DNA of 64,000 nt from contig ML679961.1 of assembly GCA_007922225.1 (NCBI GenBank), positions 60,639,430-60,703,429 on the forward strand. Direction: 5' to 3'. This document shows positions 51,754-63,420 of this stretch, piece after piece (the first letter of the stretch is position 1; each line of letters opens with the position of its first letter). Source of the stretch: Emydura subglobosa. Lineage: Eukaryota; Chordata; Testudines; Chelidae. The notes under the pieces were generated by a model. That model had not been told where the DNA came from. It searched no databases and saw nothing but the letters and a program-made list of their open reading frames with translations. A program made the position numbers and the translations under genes.

Positions 51754-53089
51754 AATTTTTATTTACCCCTTGAATACATATGTCATGTCAATGTAAATGC
51801 TATTTCTAAGGAAAAATGTATTGGTTCAGTTCTTTGAGATAAGATGCAACACACTTTAACACATTAGGCTTTGCAAATAATAATGGACTGAGTTTCTATT
51901 AGGTGTTTTAATTGGGATAATTTATATTCTGAATCTGATAAAAGAACTATGGCAAGGTTAAAAATCCATGACTGAATGCCATGATCATTTGATCATGCTA
52001 CAGCGGCAGCAGCAGCATTAGAGAGTGTAACAACATCTCCAGAGTCATCTCAACTATGTTCTCTGTCCTAGTTTTGCTTTTCCCCATGTCTCTTCCTACT
52101 TTTGCAAACAGGCATACAACAACCCTTTAAAAACATGTTATCTGGATTTTAAAGGACTAAAATACATTAGTAAAGACGACAATGTTGTGGGTTTTATTTT
52201 GGGAAAAAAATCAATGCTTTTTTGTTTTCATTTGCTATAGGTGGGCTGGTAGCGCCGCTTATTATTAAGGTTTCCTGACACCATCCATTATAAGATGCTG
52301 CTTTCAGTTGCTTATAATTTTGCCAAACTTTAACCACTAGGGTTGAAATGTTATATGCCAGGTGTCTGCCTCAAGCTGAATTTTTCTGGAAAACTTCAGA
52401 CATAAAGGTTCATCTGTTTCCAAGAACAAGACTGGAGAAAGCACATTGCCCATATTCGAAAGTTCTGGCAACTCTTCCTTTATGACTCTTCTAGCGTCTC
52501 CTGCTTTGGAGCAAGGAATTGAAACTTGGCAGGGGATGGGCTTTTATATCAGGTATATGCCCTGCTGTTCTTGGGAAGCTTTTGAAAAATCATAAGCTTT
52601 TGAAAAATCACAGTATGCACATGCTCATTAGAGACTTGCTAGACTTTTATAGCTAAAGTCTCCAAAGATTCTGTCTGCGCTAAGCATGCTCCCTCCTGGA
52701 ACTGGGCAGGACGTTCCCTGTAAATGCCATTCTGAGTTGCTGCATGCAGTGCCAAAGCTGGGCATCGGAACTGAGAATAGGTAGCCTGTTTCATCTGTGA
52801 TCTTAAATCTTCTAGCTGCTGGGCTCAGGCAGCACAGAGGAGGAGGGTGCCTGATTTGAATGTAGATAGGACAAGAGCCAGATAGGGTTTGGAAGAATAG
52901 ACTGGGACAAAGTGCCTCAGGGGAGACGCGCAGGGGACTGAACTGGGATAGGGAGTCTTGAGTGGGAGACTAGGACTCGCTAGATGAGGAGAATGGAATT
53001 GGGATGAACAGCCAGGGTGAGGAAGAAAAAGGGACAGGGACAGATTAGAGAGGACAGAGTGTAAGGGGTCAAGCTTTGGTGAAATGGGT

Positions 53090-53170
53090 AGAAGAGTCTG
53101 TGTGCACACTAGAGCACACACCCCAGCAGACCCAGGAATGGAACCCACAATTCCTGAGTCTCACCATTCC
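53090..53170 (-). mobile_element. tRNA-like SINE fragment, antisense
   Basis: On the minus strand, GACTCAGGAATTGTGGGTTC then CTGGGGTGTGTGCTCTAGTG suggests a box B/box A arrangement with the order of a degraded tRNA-like head. Preceded by a purine-rich stretch (52830-53080) that may be part of the same composite. Confidence 0.35.
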
Positions 53171-53749
53171 TTTACTGTCAGCAAATATCTGTGACAACCC
53201 ACTAACAAAGTGTGTGTCTCATCCTCGTAACATGATCAAGGAGACTACTAATACTGGTCTACTTAGAGGATGACAACTTACTATTGCTATCAGTTACCTC
53301 AAATGACAAATGTCTTTAGTGGATCTAAGGGTTCTCACCCTGCTGATAAACCATGCAGGTGTCAATATGATGCTACGTGTTGGAATTTCTATTTGTTCAG
53401 TTTGCTTTTTAAAAAACCTAGGAAACTGCACATAAAAACTATATTTAAAGAACATTATTAAGATTGCAAAGGCAAGCACTCAAAAATTAGGAAATGCCAG
53501 AATGAAGGTTGCCTGAGACACAGAGATTAAAGTCAAAACTATCCACTAATTTTGAGTGCCAAACTTCAGACAACTAGGAACTGTTTTTTCCCCCAGAATA
53601 TTTAACATTATATACGTTCAAAGCAGGCCCCAAATCTTCAGTTGCAGCTCAGTGCTTAGCACGTCTTCAGATCAGACCCCAGGGTCTCAAATCACATAAT
53701 AAAAAATTGAGGAACAACACAATTAGTGATCATAAGTGAAAAGTTTGGT

Positions 53750-53850
53750 TTAAGTGACATGGCCAGCAACACACAGGAACTCTTTGGCAGAGACAGGGAT
53801 AAAATCTAATTCTCCAGGGCAACATTCAAGCACCTTAACCATGACCATTC
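53750..53850 (-). mobile_element. SINE core fragment, antisense
   Basis: GTGACATGGCCAGCAACACAC and GGCAGAGACAGGGATAAAATC correspond, inverted, to the MIR/CORE order of box B then core. Confidence 0.5.
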
Positions 53851-54167
53851 TTTCTCATCCTGCAACCCCTTGCTTTAATCACGACACACCTTCCAACCCC
53901 ACTAGTCACCTCCAATGCATCATCCAAGTAGGCTGAAAGCCATTCAGCTAGTTCACCTCTGAATTGTGCCCGTGAACATTTACACGTCTGTTTCACATTC
54001 TGTGTCCTTGCTCTTGTGTCCCACCCCAACGTCAAGTGGCAGCAGCTACTGTCACTGAAGAGGGCTGGGAGCCCCAGTGGCCCAGCCTGCACTCTATCCT
54101 AGTCCCTCAACCTCCCAGGGAGCTCAGCCAGTAGCTCTTCTATGGAGCTGTGAGCATGAGCATGTGA

Positions 54168-54330
54168 TTGGTGTGGTTCACAGAGTCTCCTGACACTTGC
54201 CCCTTTTGCACCAAGAGGGAGACCCTGGCACACATCTATGTAGACAGCGTCAGGCTGCAGCCCCTCTTCCAGCTACTCCAGAACTTCCTGATGAAGTTCC
54301 ATGCCTACGGTAGCCACCTGAAAATGTCAA
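54168..54330 (+). pseudogene. LINE reverse transcriptase C-terminal zinc-finger remnant
   Basis: The frame reads TCPFCTKRETLAHIYVD then RLQPLFQLLQNFL. CPFC..RETLAH is like the cysteine/histidine region after the RT of some non-LTR elements. Only about 50 residues are recognisable. The family is uncertain. Confidence 0.4.
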
Positions 54331-54544
54331 GGGCAGGGCAGGCTGGAAAAGGAGAGCAGATTCTCCCAGCACTGGTGGGTGACACTCAGGTCAGACTTCC
54401 CAACCAACCACAAACAGTGCTTCTGATTCCCCACACTGGCTATCAAGAAGCCAAAATAAAATATACACAGCCCTCTTTATTGCATTTCAGTCTCTGCCTC
54501 CCAATCAGCCACTAGGTCAAGTAAAGAGACCAGTTATTTAAAAC

Positions 54545-55365
54545 TCTATGCTCTTTACCAAAAATATTTCTCCTGACCCCAAAGGGTCAGCCACAGTACC
54601 AGATCAATATAAGTTTAGATCTTACCCAAAATACCACGCTGCCAGCCAATCCTTTAGTAAATAAAACTAAAGGTTTATTATAAAAAGAAAGAAACAAACT
54701 ATAAGAGAAATGTTAAAGGATTAAATCAATCAAACAAATACAATTGATTTGAAAGTCCATATATATCAGGTTTCTAATAGAATTGTGGAGTTTGCAGGCT
54801 TGTATAGTCCCTCTGGTATACATCCAGTACCTGGATGGGTCTCATTCCTTTGTTTCACAGCTTCAGTCCATTTGTAGATGAGTTGAGCCAGAAGCAGGCT
54901 GGAGACTAAAGACAAAATGGATGCGATGCAGCTGCCTTTCATGTCCTTTGGCCTAGGCCATGCTGCTTGTGGAATTTTACAGGAATAAAATGGAGTCCAG
55001 AGTCACATGAGTAAGTCCTGGTGACTCATCAGGTATATCCCTGGCTTCTCCTCCTGGGCCCATTGTACCTTTGAATTTCTTAATGGGACATTAAGCTGGC
55101 TATTGCTGCAGCCATCCCGTCTGGGGTGTCGCCCAGACACAGCACAATTTGAAATACAGATATATCAAACATATCCATAATTTCCATTACACACATAACA
55201 CATGAACATAAGCATTATCATCTTACTTAGCACATTATAGCCTTTCTAACAGTACCTGACATGGCATATCTCACATGAATTATTATGATTTTGACATATT
55301 GATGTTAAATAATACAATAAATGCCCCCCCCTCCCACATCCAGCCAGCGTGACACTACTGACAAC
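54545..55365 (-). mobile_element. LTR-like repeat, copy A
   Basis: Read on the minus strand, a long U3-like part is followed by TTATAATAAACC (AATAAA at plus 54674-54679) and GGATTGGCTGGCAGCGTGG. Related sequence occurs inverted at 59520-60118 and in the same orientation at 60800-61540. No viral genes are present. Borders are estimated from the copies. Confidence 0.6.
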
Positions 55366-55704
55366 AGTATTCTTCATTCCACAACCCTTATTCATACCCA
55401 GTGCACAATCCATCCTGTGCACTAAATGAGGCAGGGGACAAATAGTATGTAATCATACAATTAAATACTGTAATTTGACACAAGGGAGCTGAACTGAAGT
55501 TGCACAGGTAACCTTCATTCTGGCATTTCCTCATTTTTGAGTGCTTAATTTTGCAATCTTAGTGATATACTTTTAACATAGTTTTTGTGTGTAATAAAAC
55601 ATATTGAGAAACACTCACTAAATAATCAAATCTCCAAAAATTATGTATGTATTTATTTTACAAATAAGCAGAAAATGGTTTGGTGTTTTCTGACTGAAAT
55701 TAAG

Positions 55705-55830
55705 GCCTCGTCTACACAATTTTTAAGGCACAGTCTAATCCTACCAATCCTAACTCACCTGAGTAGCCCTAATGAAGTCAGTGGGACAATTTATGTGAAT
55801 ACAAGTTTGTGGGACTGGGCTACATATTAG
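55705..55830. mobile_element. TGTCTACAC-type MITE end fragment
   Basis: It starts AAGGCCTCGTCTACACAATTT, the end motif shared with the other elements. No partner end was found, so it is a fragment. Confidence 0.35.
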
Positions 55831-56172
55831 TACCTATTCAAAGAACCAGTCAAACACAGTTCTTGCTGGAGAAGTCCTAGCACAGGCCTGGATCATCACC
55901 TCCTATGGAAAAACTCACAGAAGGGGCTCTGAAGAAGGAAATCTACTTGACAGGTCCTACAAGCAGGAGGGTGGGGCAGTTCTGTAGAGGTGACGGAGTA
56001 CTTTCTGCACAGGACTGGAGAGATCCTCATGCAAAGGGTCCCCTCTTTGATCACCTAGTGGGGGGGTGGGGAGGGAGGAATGATCTAGGACTTATTTAGA
56101 ACACTGTGGGCTGGACTAAGGCCCAGATCCACAATAGTACATATGCACATAAACTCCAGATTTAGGTGCCTA

Positions 56173-56450
56173 AGGTACATCTATACAGCCTGTGGCAGCA
56201 AGCCTCCAAGCCTGAGACAACAAACTTGATCTTGAGCTACCATGCTAAACAGAACTGTGTAGATGTTGTGGCTCAGGCTGGAGGATCTGAAGCCTAGGGA
56301 AGGGGGTGGGCTTTCAGAGCCCGAGCTCAAGCCTGACCCACAAATTAAAAGCGCTATCTACACAGCTATTTTTAGCACCATAGTCTGTCGACCCAAGAGC
56401 CTTGGAGGCTCACTGCGGCGGACTACTGTTGGCTGTGTAGACATACTCTC
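56173..56450. mobile_element. TGTCTACAC-type MITE, 278 bp
   Basis: The left end is AGGTACATCTATACAGCC and the right end, inverted, is GGCTGTGTAGACATACTCTC. Inside, GCCTCCAAGCC on the left pairs with GCCTTGGAGGCTC on the right, so most of the element is self-complementary. Confidence 0.65.
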
Positions 56451-57614
56451 CATTTTGGATTTAGGCACCTAACTCCCAATTTTGGCTCCACTGTGATTCA
56501 AAAAACTCCCACCAAAACAGATAGGTGCCTAAATTCACTTGACACCTAAGTTTTCAAAGTAAAAGTTCCCTAGGCAGCTCAGCATGTACACTGCTGCCTC
56601 TCTCTCTGAGTTCAGACACCTCTCTCTTACCTGTGCCCCAGAGTGATTCATGATCTGGGGGTAGATAGGCATTCGGCTGCCTGAGTTGTTTGTAGGGCCT
56701 GATCTGGTAGGGATGCAGTAGCTTGATCTATGGATTGTGTATTAAATTATACTGATTACTTAAGAATTCCCAGTTATCACTCTGAGGTTTGACAGGTTCC
56801 CAAGATCAGGCCCAGTATTATTAAAATTACTGTTCAGCTGGCAGCCCCAATATACACCGTTGCAACATGCACTCTTTAGGAAACCCTTCTAAATTTGTAA
56901 CGGTTTATTAATACATTTAACAAAGTCACAAACACTCTAGTCCAGCAAGGTAGAGACAGAGATAATACAGAATGTAGATCTGAACATTCATAGATTCACA
57001 CCATCCCTTGCAGAACAACCTGAAATGTTAGCCATTATCTTCCTCATCACCATCACCTTCCTCATCAACACCAGTTGCCATCATCTTGGCACCTCCCATG
57101 AGCTACATTTCTCTCTCCTCCTCCGCACAGGCTGGGATAACATTTTTATGTTATGCTGACGCCACTATGCCTAATGCACATGCAGTAGGGCTTTCTCCCC
57201 TCTTTGTTATTTGTATTTCCTCACCTTACTAATGTTAGGGGAGGCCTTCTCCTATAGATTAGTATATTAATTATCTCAATTTATCATATATGTCAATTTA
57301 TTGCCATAGCAATCTTGTGGTCAGACATCTGTAGATGTTCCTATCCTAAAATATCCAAAAGCTGATGTTGGCTCATATCCTGTGGTTGCCTGATCTTATG
57401 TACAAACTTCCCCCTTAAACACTCTATTCTCAGTTTTCCAAAATTTAGGGGTGACCGTTGGACATTTATATGTGCTAAAGTTAATAGACTTAAAGCCTTC
57501 TTCTAACTGTGGAAGCCAATGTCTTATAGGATACAGGCCTATAAGTTCCTTGCATTACTGCTAAATAAAATAAATGCTAAAGCTAGCTATATTGGCTACA
57601 ATGCTTACCTCTGT

Positions 57615-58090
57615 TCAAAATCCAGCCAGAGGGGGAGGTGGTGCCACCCACTTTATAACTTTTATTCTAATGGTTAGAGTAGTTTCCTGGGATGTGGGAA
57701 ATCCAGGTTCAGTTTCACCCTTTCCGGCAGAGAGAGGGGAGAAAGGATTTACTGAACAATGGGATATTTTGATATGGGCTCCCTTAGTCTCTCCTGCTGG
57801 AGCTGTTTCATTGTGGATAAGTAATGAAAGAGTGATTGGAGCAGGGTGATTGGACCCAGGGTCTCTCACATCCTAGTTGGGGCCCTAACCACTGGATTAC
57901 AGAATCTCTCACACACACTCTGGCCAGCACATGAAATGAGACTGACTCTGCAGGGAGATCCCTTTGAAATCTCTTCTCCCCCTCTGGCAGAGAGGGGGAA
58001 ATTGAACATGGTGTCTCCATATCCAAGGGGATTGCTCTAACTACTGGGCTAAAAGTTATAAAATGGGCACCTCCTCTCTCCTCCATTTTG
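57615..58090. repeat. Snap-back inverted repeat of tRNA-like SINE units
   Basis: The arm 57625-57755 (CACTTTATAACTTTTATTCT, TGGTTAGAGTAG, ATCCAGGTTCAGTTTC, GGCAGAGAGAGGGGAG) is matched by the reverse complement of about 57960-58080 (CCATTTTATAACTTTTAGCC, AGTTAGAGCAAT, ACACCATGTTCAATTTC). Each arm carries tRNA-like box A and B sequences. A third antisense unit, with GGACCCAGGGTCTCTCACATC and CCCTAACCACTGG, lies between at about 57843-57910. Confidence 0.7.
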
Positions 58091-58287
58091 TATGGAGCTG
58101 GACAGGCACCTAACACCATTTAACTCTAGATGGCTAGCTCTAATTCATGGATCACTAGCAGAGCTAAGTGCCTGTCTCAGAGAGGGGTGGGGCTTAACAC
58201 CTCCTCATCCCCATGGTTGGCATCTCCCATTGGCTGACTTAGGTGGCTCTCAGCCTAGCACGCTGATTTTGTGGATCACATTCTAAG

Positions 58288-58582
58288 GCCTTGTCTGCAT
58301 TCGCACTTATACCAGCAAAATTTTTGTTGCTCAGAGATGGGAAAAAAATGCCTCCTTGAGTGACATAAGTTTTGCCAGCATAAGCGTTTGTGTGGATAGC
58401 GCTATGTGGCGGGAGATGCTCTCCTGCCACTCGTTTATTACGTGGCAAAAGCTCTCCGGAAATAACATGGCTACACAAGCACTTATGTTGGCAAAATTTA
58501 TGTCACTCAGGGGTGGAGGGTTCCACACACCTGAACGACAAAATTTTTGCCAGCTTAAGTGCTAGTGTAGACACTAGTCCCT
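58288..58582. mobile_element. MITE with about 95-bp inverted arms
   Basis: The left arm GCCTTGTCTGCATTCGCACTT runs to AGTGACATAAGTTTTGCCAGC, and it is matched by the reverse complement of the right arm, which runs from CTTATGTTGGCAAAATTTATG to GCTTAAGTGCTAGTGTAGACA. The loop carries GGCGGGAGATGCTCTCCTGCC, itself a small palindrome. Confidence 0.75.
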
Positions 58583-58599
58583 TTGTGAATTCCACCCCC

Positions 58600-59519
58600 A
58601 CTCTGAATTTATACCAGTGTAACAGAAACCAGCATGAGAGATTATCAGAACAGTCCCTTCTGACTTGAATGGCTGACAGTGGCCATGTTTGCAATCAAGG
58701 TGGAACCATCTTATTTACCTCTTTACAAAACAGTAGCTGTGGCCTCAGTCCTACAAAGGCTTAGCAGCAGAAAGCCACACGCTGTGGCACCTTTACACAA
58801 GCTCGCAGCAGCATTTATTAAATATAAAGAGAAACCGTCAGTAGGGACCCCCTTCCCTGGTAACTCCAGCTAGGCCCATAGCTCAACATGCAACCGAGAG
58901 CGCAGGGGGCACCTAGCCACTCCATGACCTTGGCCTGTTCCACGATTGGTAACATGGACTCTGACCCCCTCCCACCCGAGGAAGGTTGACATCATTTTAA
59001 AGCACAACCATGGTTCTGCCACCTTTTCACATGCAGCGCAGCCAGGCCCACAGGGACTGTCCTTGCACTGTCATACCATTGCCCATCAGCAGTTTCTGAC
59101 TGAAACACCGCCCCTGCTCCCCACGCCTGACCCCGAGCCCACAGCTGCTTTGCCTGATCCGGGACCTGCGGCGGGGGTGGCTCCCTGTCATGAGAGCACA
59201 GTCTATGGAACTGTGTGCATGCAGACAGGCACGGGCAGGCACTGGGGCCAGCACTGACTCCTCTCTCTCTCAAGCATGCCGACAGACTGTTGCTGGAACT
59301 TGTGAATGGGGTTGGTTAGGTACTGAAATGTTCCCCCACTGTCCACATGTGGTAACACTCGACGCGCACCAGTGCGGTGCCAAAAAACTATGTTCGGCAG
59401 AGTTTGTTACCCCTCTCCGTTTCTTGCACAGAAGTTGCCCAATGTCAAAAACTGTGACCCATCTGACGATGGCTGAATTAGGGGAACCATTTATGATATC
59501 ATTTAACATCAATATGTGA
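58600..59519. other. GC-elevated unassigned sequence
   Basis: It contains the tract GCAGCATTTATTAAATATAAA and GC-rich stretches. Possibly LTR-derived, but no border or copy was found. Confidence 0.3.
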
Positions 59520-60118
59520 AAATTACAATAATTCATAGGGGATAAGGCATGTCAGGTACCATTAGAAAGGTTATAATTTGCTAAGTATGATGATATTGTT
59601 TATGTGCATGTGTCATATTTGTATTGGAAATTATGGATATGTTTGATGTATCTGTATTTCAACTTGTGCTGTGCTTCCAGACAGGACGGCAGCAGCAATA
59701 AGATGCTCAATAGCCCATTAAGGAAACTCACAGTACAATGGGCCCAGGGAAAAAAGCTGGTGCTACACCTGAAGAATCACCAGTACTCACTCATGTGATG
59801 CTGGTCTCCATCTTATTTCTGTAAATTTTCACAAGCAGCATGGCAAAGGCCAAAGGACATACAAGGGAGCTACACCACATCCATATTGTCTTCAATCAAT
59901 CTTCAGCCTTCACCTACCTCTGGATCAACTCATCTACAAGTAAAGCTGTGAAACAAAGGATTGAGACCCATTCAGGTACTGGATGTATACCAGAGGGACT
60001 ATACAAATCTGCAGACTCCACAATTCTAGTGAAAATCTCATATATATGGACTTTCAAATAATTTGTATGTACGTGATTGCTTTAATCATTTAACATTTCT
60101 CTCATAACTTGTTTCTCA
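59520..60118 (+). mobile_element. LTR-like repeat, copy B (inverted relative to A and C)
   Basis: The sequence CCCATTCAGGTACTGGATGTA, then CCAGAGGGACTATACAA and GGACTTTCAAAT, is the reverse complement of copy A (54720-54850). It is truncated before the AATAAA. Left part GCATGTCAGGTACCATTAGAA matches copy A near 55250, inverted. Confidence 0.65.
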
Positions 60119-60120
60119 TT

Positions 60121-60235
60121 GACTAGTAGACTCTAAGGTCAGAAGGAACCAATATGATCATCTAGTCTGACCTCCTGCACAATGCAGGCCACTGAACCTC
60201 ACCCACTAGTGAATCCCATCCTGGATTACAGCCTG
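60121..60235 (-). mobile_element. CR1-like 3' tail, antisense
   Basis: AGACTCTAAGGTCAGAAGG, then ATGATCATCTAGTCTGACCTC and CTGCACAATGCAGGCCACTGA, resembles 14506-14640. It sits between LTR copy B and the DIRS fragment. Confidence 0.6.
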
Positions 60236-60239
60236 TATT

Positions 60240-60798
60240 CAAGCCTGCTATGAACAAGCAGGGGTCACGCCCCCAGCATTCCTGTTAGCCCGCTCCACAA
60301 GGGCTCAAGCATCTTCAGCAGCCTTCCTGGCGCATGAATCCATACAGGACATATGTAAAGCCACTACATGGTCTTCAATACATACATTTACATCCCACTA
60401 TGCCATCACACAGCAGTGCTCCATCATCACGCCTCTGAAGGCACTGCTGGTAAGTCACCTAATTCAGAATAGACATAAGCAAGCACTCAAAGAAGAAAGA
60501 ACAGTTACTTACCTCATAACTGTTGTTCTTCGATATGTGTTGCTCATGTCCATTCCACAACCCACCCTCCTTCCCCTCTGTTGGAGTTCCAGCAAGGAAC
60601 TGGAAAGGAGGGTACTAGCAGCACCCTGTATATGGGCACATACGCACGCCACTGCGGAGGGCACTAGAGCCAGCCATATAGATACCACTAGTGGAAAAAT
60701 TTCCGGCACCATTGCATGTGGCACACACCCACCTAATTCAGAATGGACATGAGTAACACATCTTGAAGAACAGTTACGAAGTAACTAACTGTTGTTTT
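60240..60798 (+). mobile_element. DIRS-type retrotransposon 3' end, 5'-truncated
   Basis: It contains the recombinase C-terminus (60244-60452: IQDICKATTWSSIHTF then TSHYAITQ). Next comes an internal complementary region with GCAAGCACTCAAAGAAGAAAG and AACAGTTACTTACC (about 60455-60540), then the terminal repeat (about 60728-60798). The region from about 60490 to 60555 is matched inverted by 60735-60795, ending TGAAGAACAGTTACGAAGTAA. Same family type as 28858-33249 but the opposite strand. Confidence 0.85.
60244..60452 (+). pseudogene. DIRS tyrosine recombinase C-terminal remnant, second copy
   Basis: The frame reads CYEQAGVTPPAFLLARSTRA, then QDICKATTWSSIHTF and SHYAI. HY in SHYAI aligns with AHYAI of the copy at 29247-29460. 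The front of the protein is missing. Confidence 0.75.
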
Positions 60799-60799
60799 G

Positions 60800-61540
60800 C
60801 ATCCTACCCAAAAGATGACGCTGGCAGCCAATCCTTTAGTACTCACCCAAAAGTAAAGGTTTATTACAAAAGGAAAGAAATAAGATGAGAGATCTTAAAT
60901 GCTCAAAGCAATGATATGCATACAAATGACTTAATATATATATATATATTAGACTCTTAGCAGAATTATGGAGTCTGCAGGCTTGTCCAGTTCCTCTGGA
61001 GTACCTCCAGTACCTAGATGGGTCTCAGAGGTAGAAACTAGAAATGAAGACAAAAAGTAGATGGGACAGCTGTGTTTCTATATTATTTTTTACATGAAGT
61101 TTGCAATTCCTTTGTCTCAAACACAGCCACCCAGCACATGGCACGGAAAAGCCTCAGAGAATCCTCCAGCCAAAGGCATGCATAATATTCTTATGCCCTG
61201 ATCACGCATCAGGTGTAGCCCCTGGGTTCTTTCACTGGATTAGTTGTACAGTTTAGTTCCCTGGATGAGCTGCCAAGCAGGTTAAGTGCTACTTACAACC
61301 TGTCTGGGGATGTCACACACAAACACAGCACAAGTTTTAAATACAAGCATTCCATTCATATTTACAACCCAAAATACAAAGCTGATACATAAATCTAAAC
61401 ATGCTTATCTATCTTCGCAAATCATGACTTTACAATAGATACCTTGCATGGCATATTTTATACAATATTTATTGCAATTCAGGAAGATTGGTATCAGTAA
61501 TATTAGAAATGGTCATTCATATTCCACAGAGTGTCACAAT
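60800..61540 (-). mobile_element. LTR-like repeat, copy C
   Basis: GCAGCCAATCCTTTAGTA, then AAAGGTTTATTACAAAAGG (minus-strand AATAAA at 60860-60865) and CAGTACCTAGATGGGTCTCA, repeats copy A in the same orientation. The middle has diverged, and a (TA)n at 60932-60950 is inserted. Confidence 0.6.
60932..60950. repeat. (TA)n microsatellite
   Basis: About nine TA units inside LTR-like copy C. Confidence 0.9.
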
Positions 61541-62199
61541 ACTTCCCTTCTGGAATATTTGAGAATCAGGTTCTACACACAAGCAACAATATGTGAAAAA
61601 GCTCTAAGGGCTGGAGTGAGAGGCAAAATAACAGTTGCAAAAGGCAATTCCCATTGGTGGAACAACGGCAAAAGAAGGTTTGACACCAGGACAGGAAATC
61701 AGTCAGTTTGGAACATGATCCAACAAAAGAAATTTGCACTATAAAAGTAAGTTGGAAAAGATAGAATTAAAAATATCACAGTAAGAACCATAGGGAGTAC
61801 AATATTAGAAACATAGATATCCTTGCTAAAAATAATACCACCTATTTACTTATAAATATTTAGGGTGAGTATTTGCTATTAAAGTAAGAAATGTACAGCA
61901 TAATGACATACATCCACACAATGAAAACAAAGGTAAATGATGAAGCAGTAAGAGTAATAAGTAATAAAAAGAAGTTCCTAAAAGGAACACAACTGTACTT
62001 TGACTAGATTAGAAGGAAGGAGAGCAATTCAGGGAATCACAGCAGATAAGACAAACTTGTGAGCGGTCATGAGACTTTATGTAGACATATAAACTGATAA
62101 GGGATGCTTTTAAATCCTCCAAATGTGTGACACAGTTTTTGAAGGAGTGAATGTAAAATCTTTCACGGAATCAAGTCCCCTGTCGCACCCCAGCATGTA
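61541..62199. other. Unassigned A/T-rich sequence upstream of the CpG block
   Basis: No repeat family or gene recognised. It would lie just inside the probable first PTGR2 intron. Confidence 0.45.
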
Positions 62200-63420
62200 A
62201 TATCAGACAGGCAGGAGCTGCTGTTTTTAGGCATTGGGATACCTGTGCCTTTAAGACACCCCCTCTCCCCCCAGCCCTGGTAAGCCGCAGTTGAGAGTCT
62301 CCTTGAGACACAGACTCCTGGGAAACAAGAGTCCCTCAGTCCCCGTCCCCTCCCCCCACTATTTCTGAAAGCTGGGCAGGTGGCTCATCCCACTGCTGCC
62401 CCCTCTGCCCCTCCCTGTGCTGGGGTTTGCCCCTCTGCCACGGGCTGGCAGCGCCTCACCCCTGGCTCCTACCCCGCTCCTCAGCCCTTCTCCTGCCCCC
62501 GCCTCCAGCTGCTTAACCTCCCCCTCCCCCAGGGCCAGTCAAATTCCGCCCCCTGCTCGGACCCTGCCCATCCAACGTGCCCTCTTCGCAGCCCCTCTAA
62601 AGAGCAGGCAACAGAGTCCGACTCCAAGCCAGGGCAGGGCAGGCCAGGGCCGCGGCTGCAGCTGCAGCAGACGTTACTGGGCCTGCCCAGTCCACGCAAC
62701 GTCACGAGCTCCGCCAGTTCTCAGTTTCTGACCCTACGCAGGCGGCCTCAGGGTGCCGACACTCACCGCGTTCGACGCTTGAGCGCGAGAGAGCAGCGGC
62801 GGCAGCTCGAGCTTATTAAATCAAAGACTCTACGTCAGAACGCTCCGCTCCGACTCTTTCCGCGCGCATGCGCCTACCTCTTAAACGACCCGCGCGGTGC
62901 CGGTGGGGGGGGCAGGGTACTTAAAAGGCCGCGGGGGGGCTGTCTCTACCGTAGGATGCGCGCGGACGGGCAAAGTTTGAAGGACTGGTGGGGCTCTGTT
63001 GCTATGGCGACGGGGTTTACGTGGCTGCTGAACCGGTGTGGGTGTACAAGGCCCCGGGGCCTGTCCGGTGATGCGGGCGCAGGGCGAGAAGCCGCTGGCA
63101 GCGGGAAGGAGCCCAAGCGCTAAGGAGCGAGGCGGGTCCACAGCTCTCTGGGTAGGCGCCCGTGTGGGGGTGGCCGCGAGCCAGCCCTGGGCAGCGGGCC
63201 CCGGGAGTTCTGCGCTCGCTGCCCCTCCGTTCAGTTCGTCTCTGTAGCGCGCCTGGGGAGAGCGGGCTGGTGCGTCCTGCATCAGGCGGGGCTGGAGCAA
63301 GGAGAGAGTTGTTCCCAGTCGTTCTCCACATCAGGGGCGCTGCCTGGAAACATTTCTGTGGTGGGGTTGCCGAGAGCCGCTGAACTGAATAGCATAAACC
63401 CCCTGTGCATGCAAGCAAGG
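62200..63420. promoter_or_regulatory. PTGR2: CpG-rich block, probable PTGR2 and possibly bidirectional promoter
   Basis: The stretch is markedly richer in GC and CG dinucleotides than anything else here, densest at about 62690-63290. Motifs seen: a palindromic NRF1-type GCGCATGCGC at 62864-62873, CRE-like ACGTCA at 62699-62704 and TACGTCA at 62831-62837, and an RFX X-box-like GTTGCTATGGCGAC at 62998-63011. It lies upstream of PTGR2 in the right orientation and about 14.8 kb from the first coding exon. Promoter role and bidirectionality are inferred. The block is low in interspersed repeats. Confidence 0.75.
62767..62860 (-). other. PTGR2: Predicted non-coding first exon of PTGR2 (3' border only)
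   Basis: On the minus strand a strong donor G|GTGAGT occurs at 62767|62766-62761 inside the CpG block, a natural partner for the acceptor before 47985. The transcription start is not defined; it would lie close to the NRF1-like site. Inference from splice signals and position only. Confidence 0.4.

Larger units (their letters stand above)
47986..62766. other. PTGR2: Probable first intron of PTGR2, about 14.8 kb
   Basis: No host coding exon found. 48.0-52.8 kb is mostly AT-rich unique-looking sequence with a MIR at 50388 and a T19 run. 52.8-61.6 kb is packed with SINE, LTR-like, MITE and DIRS pieces. 61.6-62.2 kb is unassigned. Intron status depends on the predicted first exon at 62767. Confidence 0.45.

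Noticed and set aside
62380..63123. A 247-codon plus-strand open frame in the CpG block
   Set aside because: GC-rich sequence has few stops. The translation is low-complexity (Pro, Arg, Gly, Ser) with no known domain, and overlapping frames are equally open.
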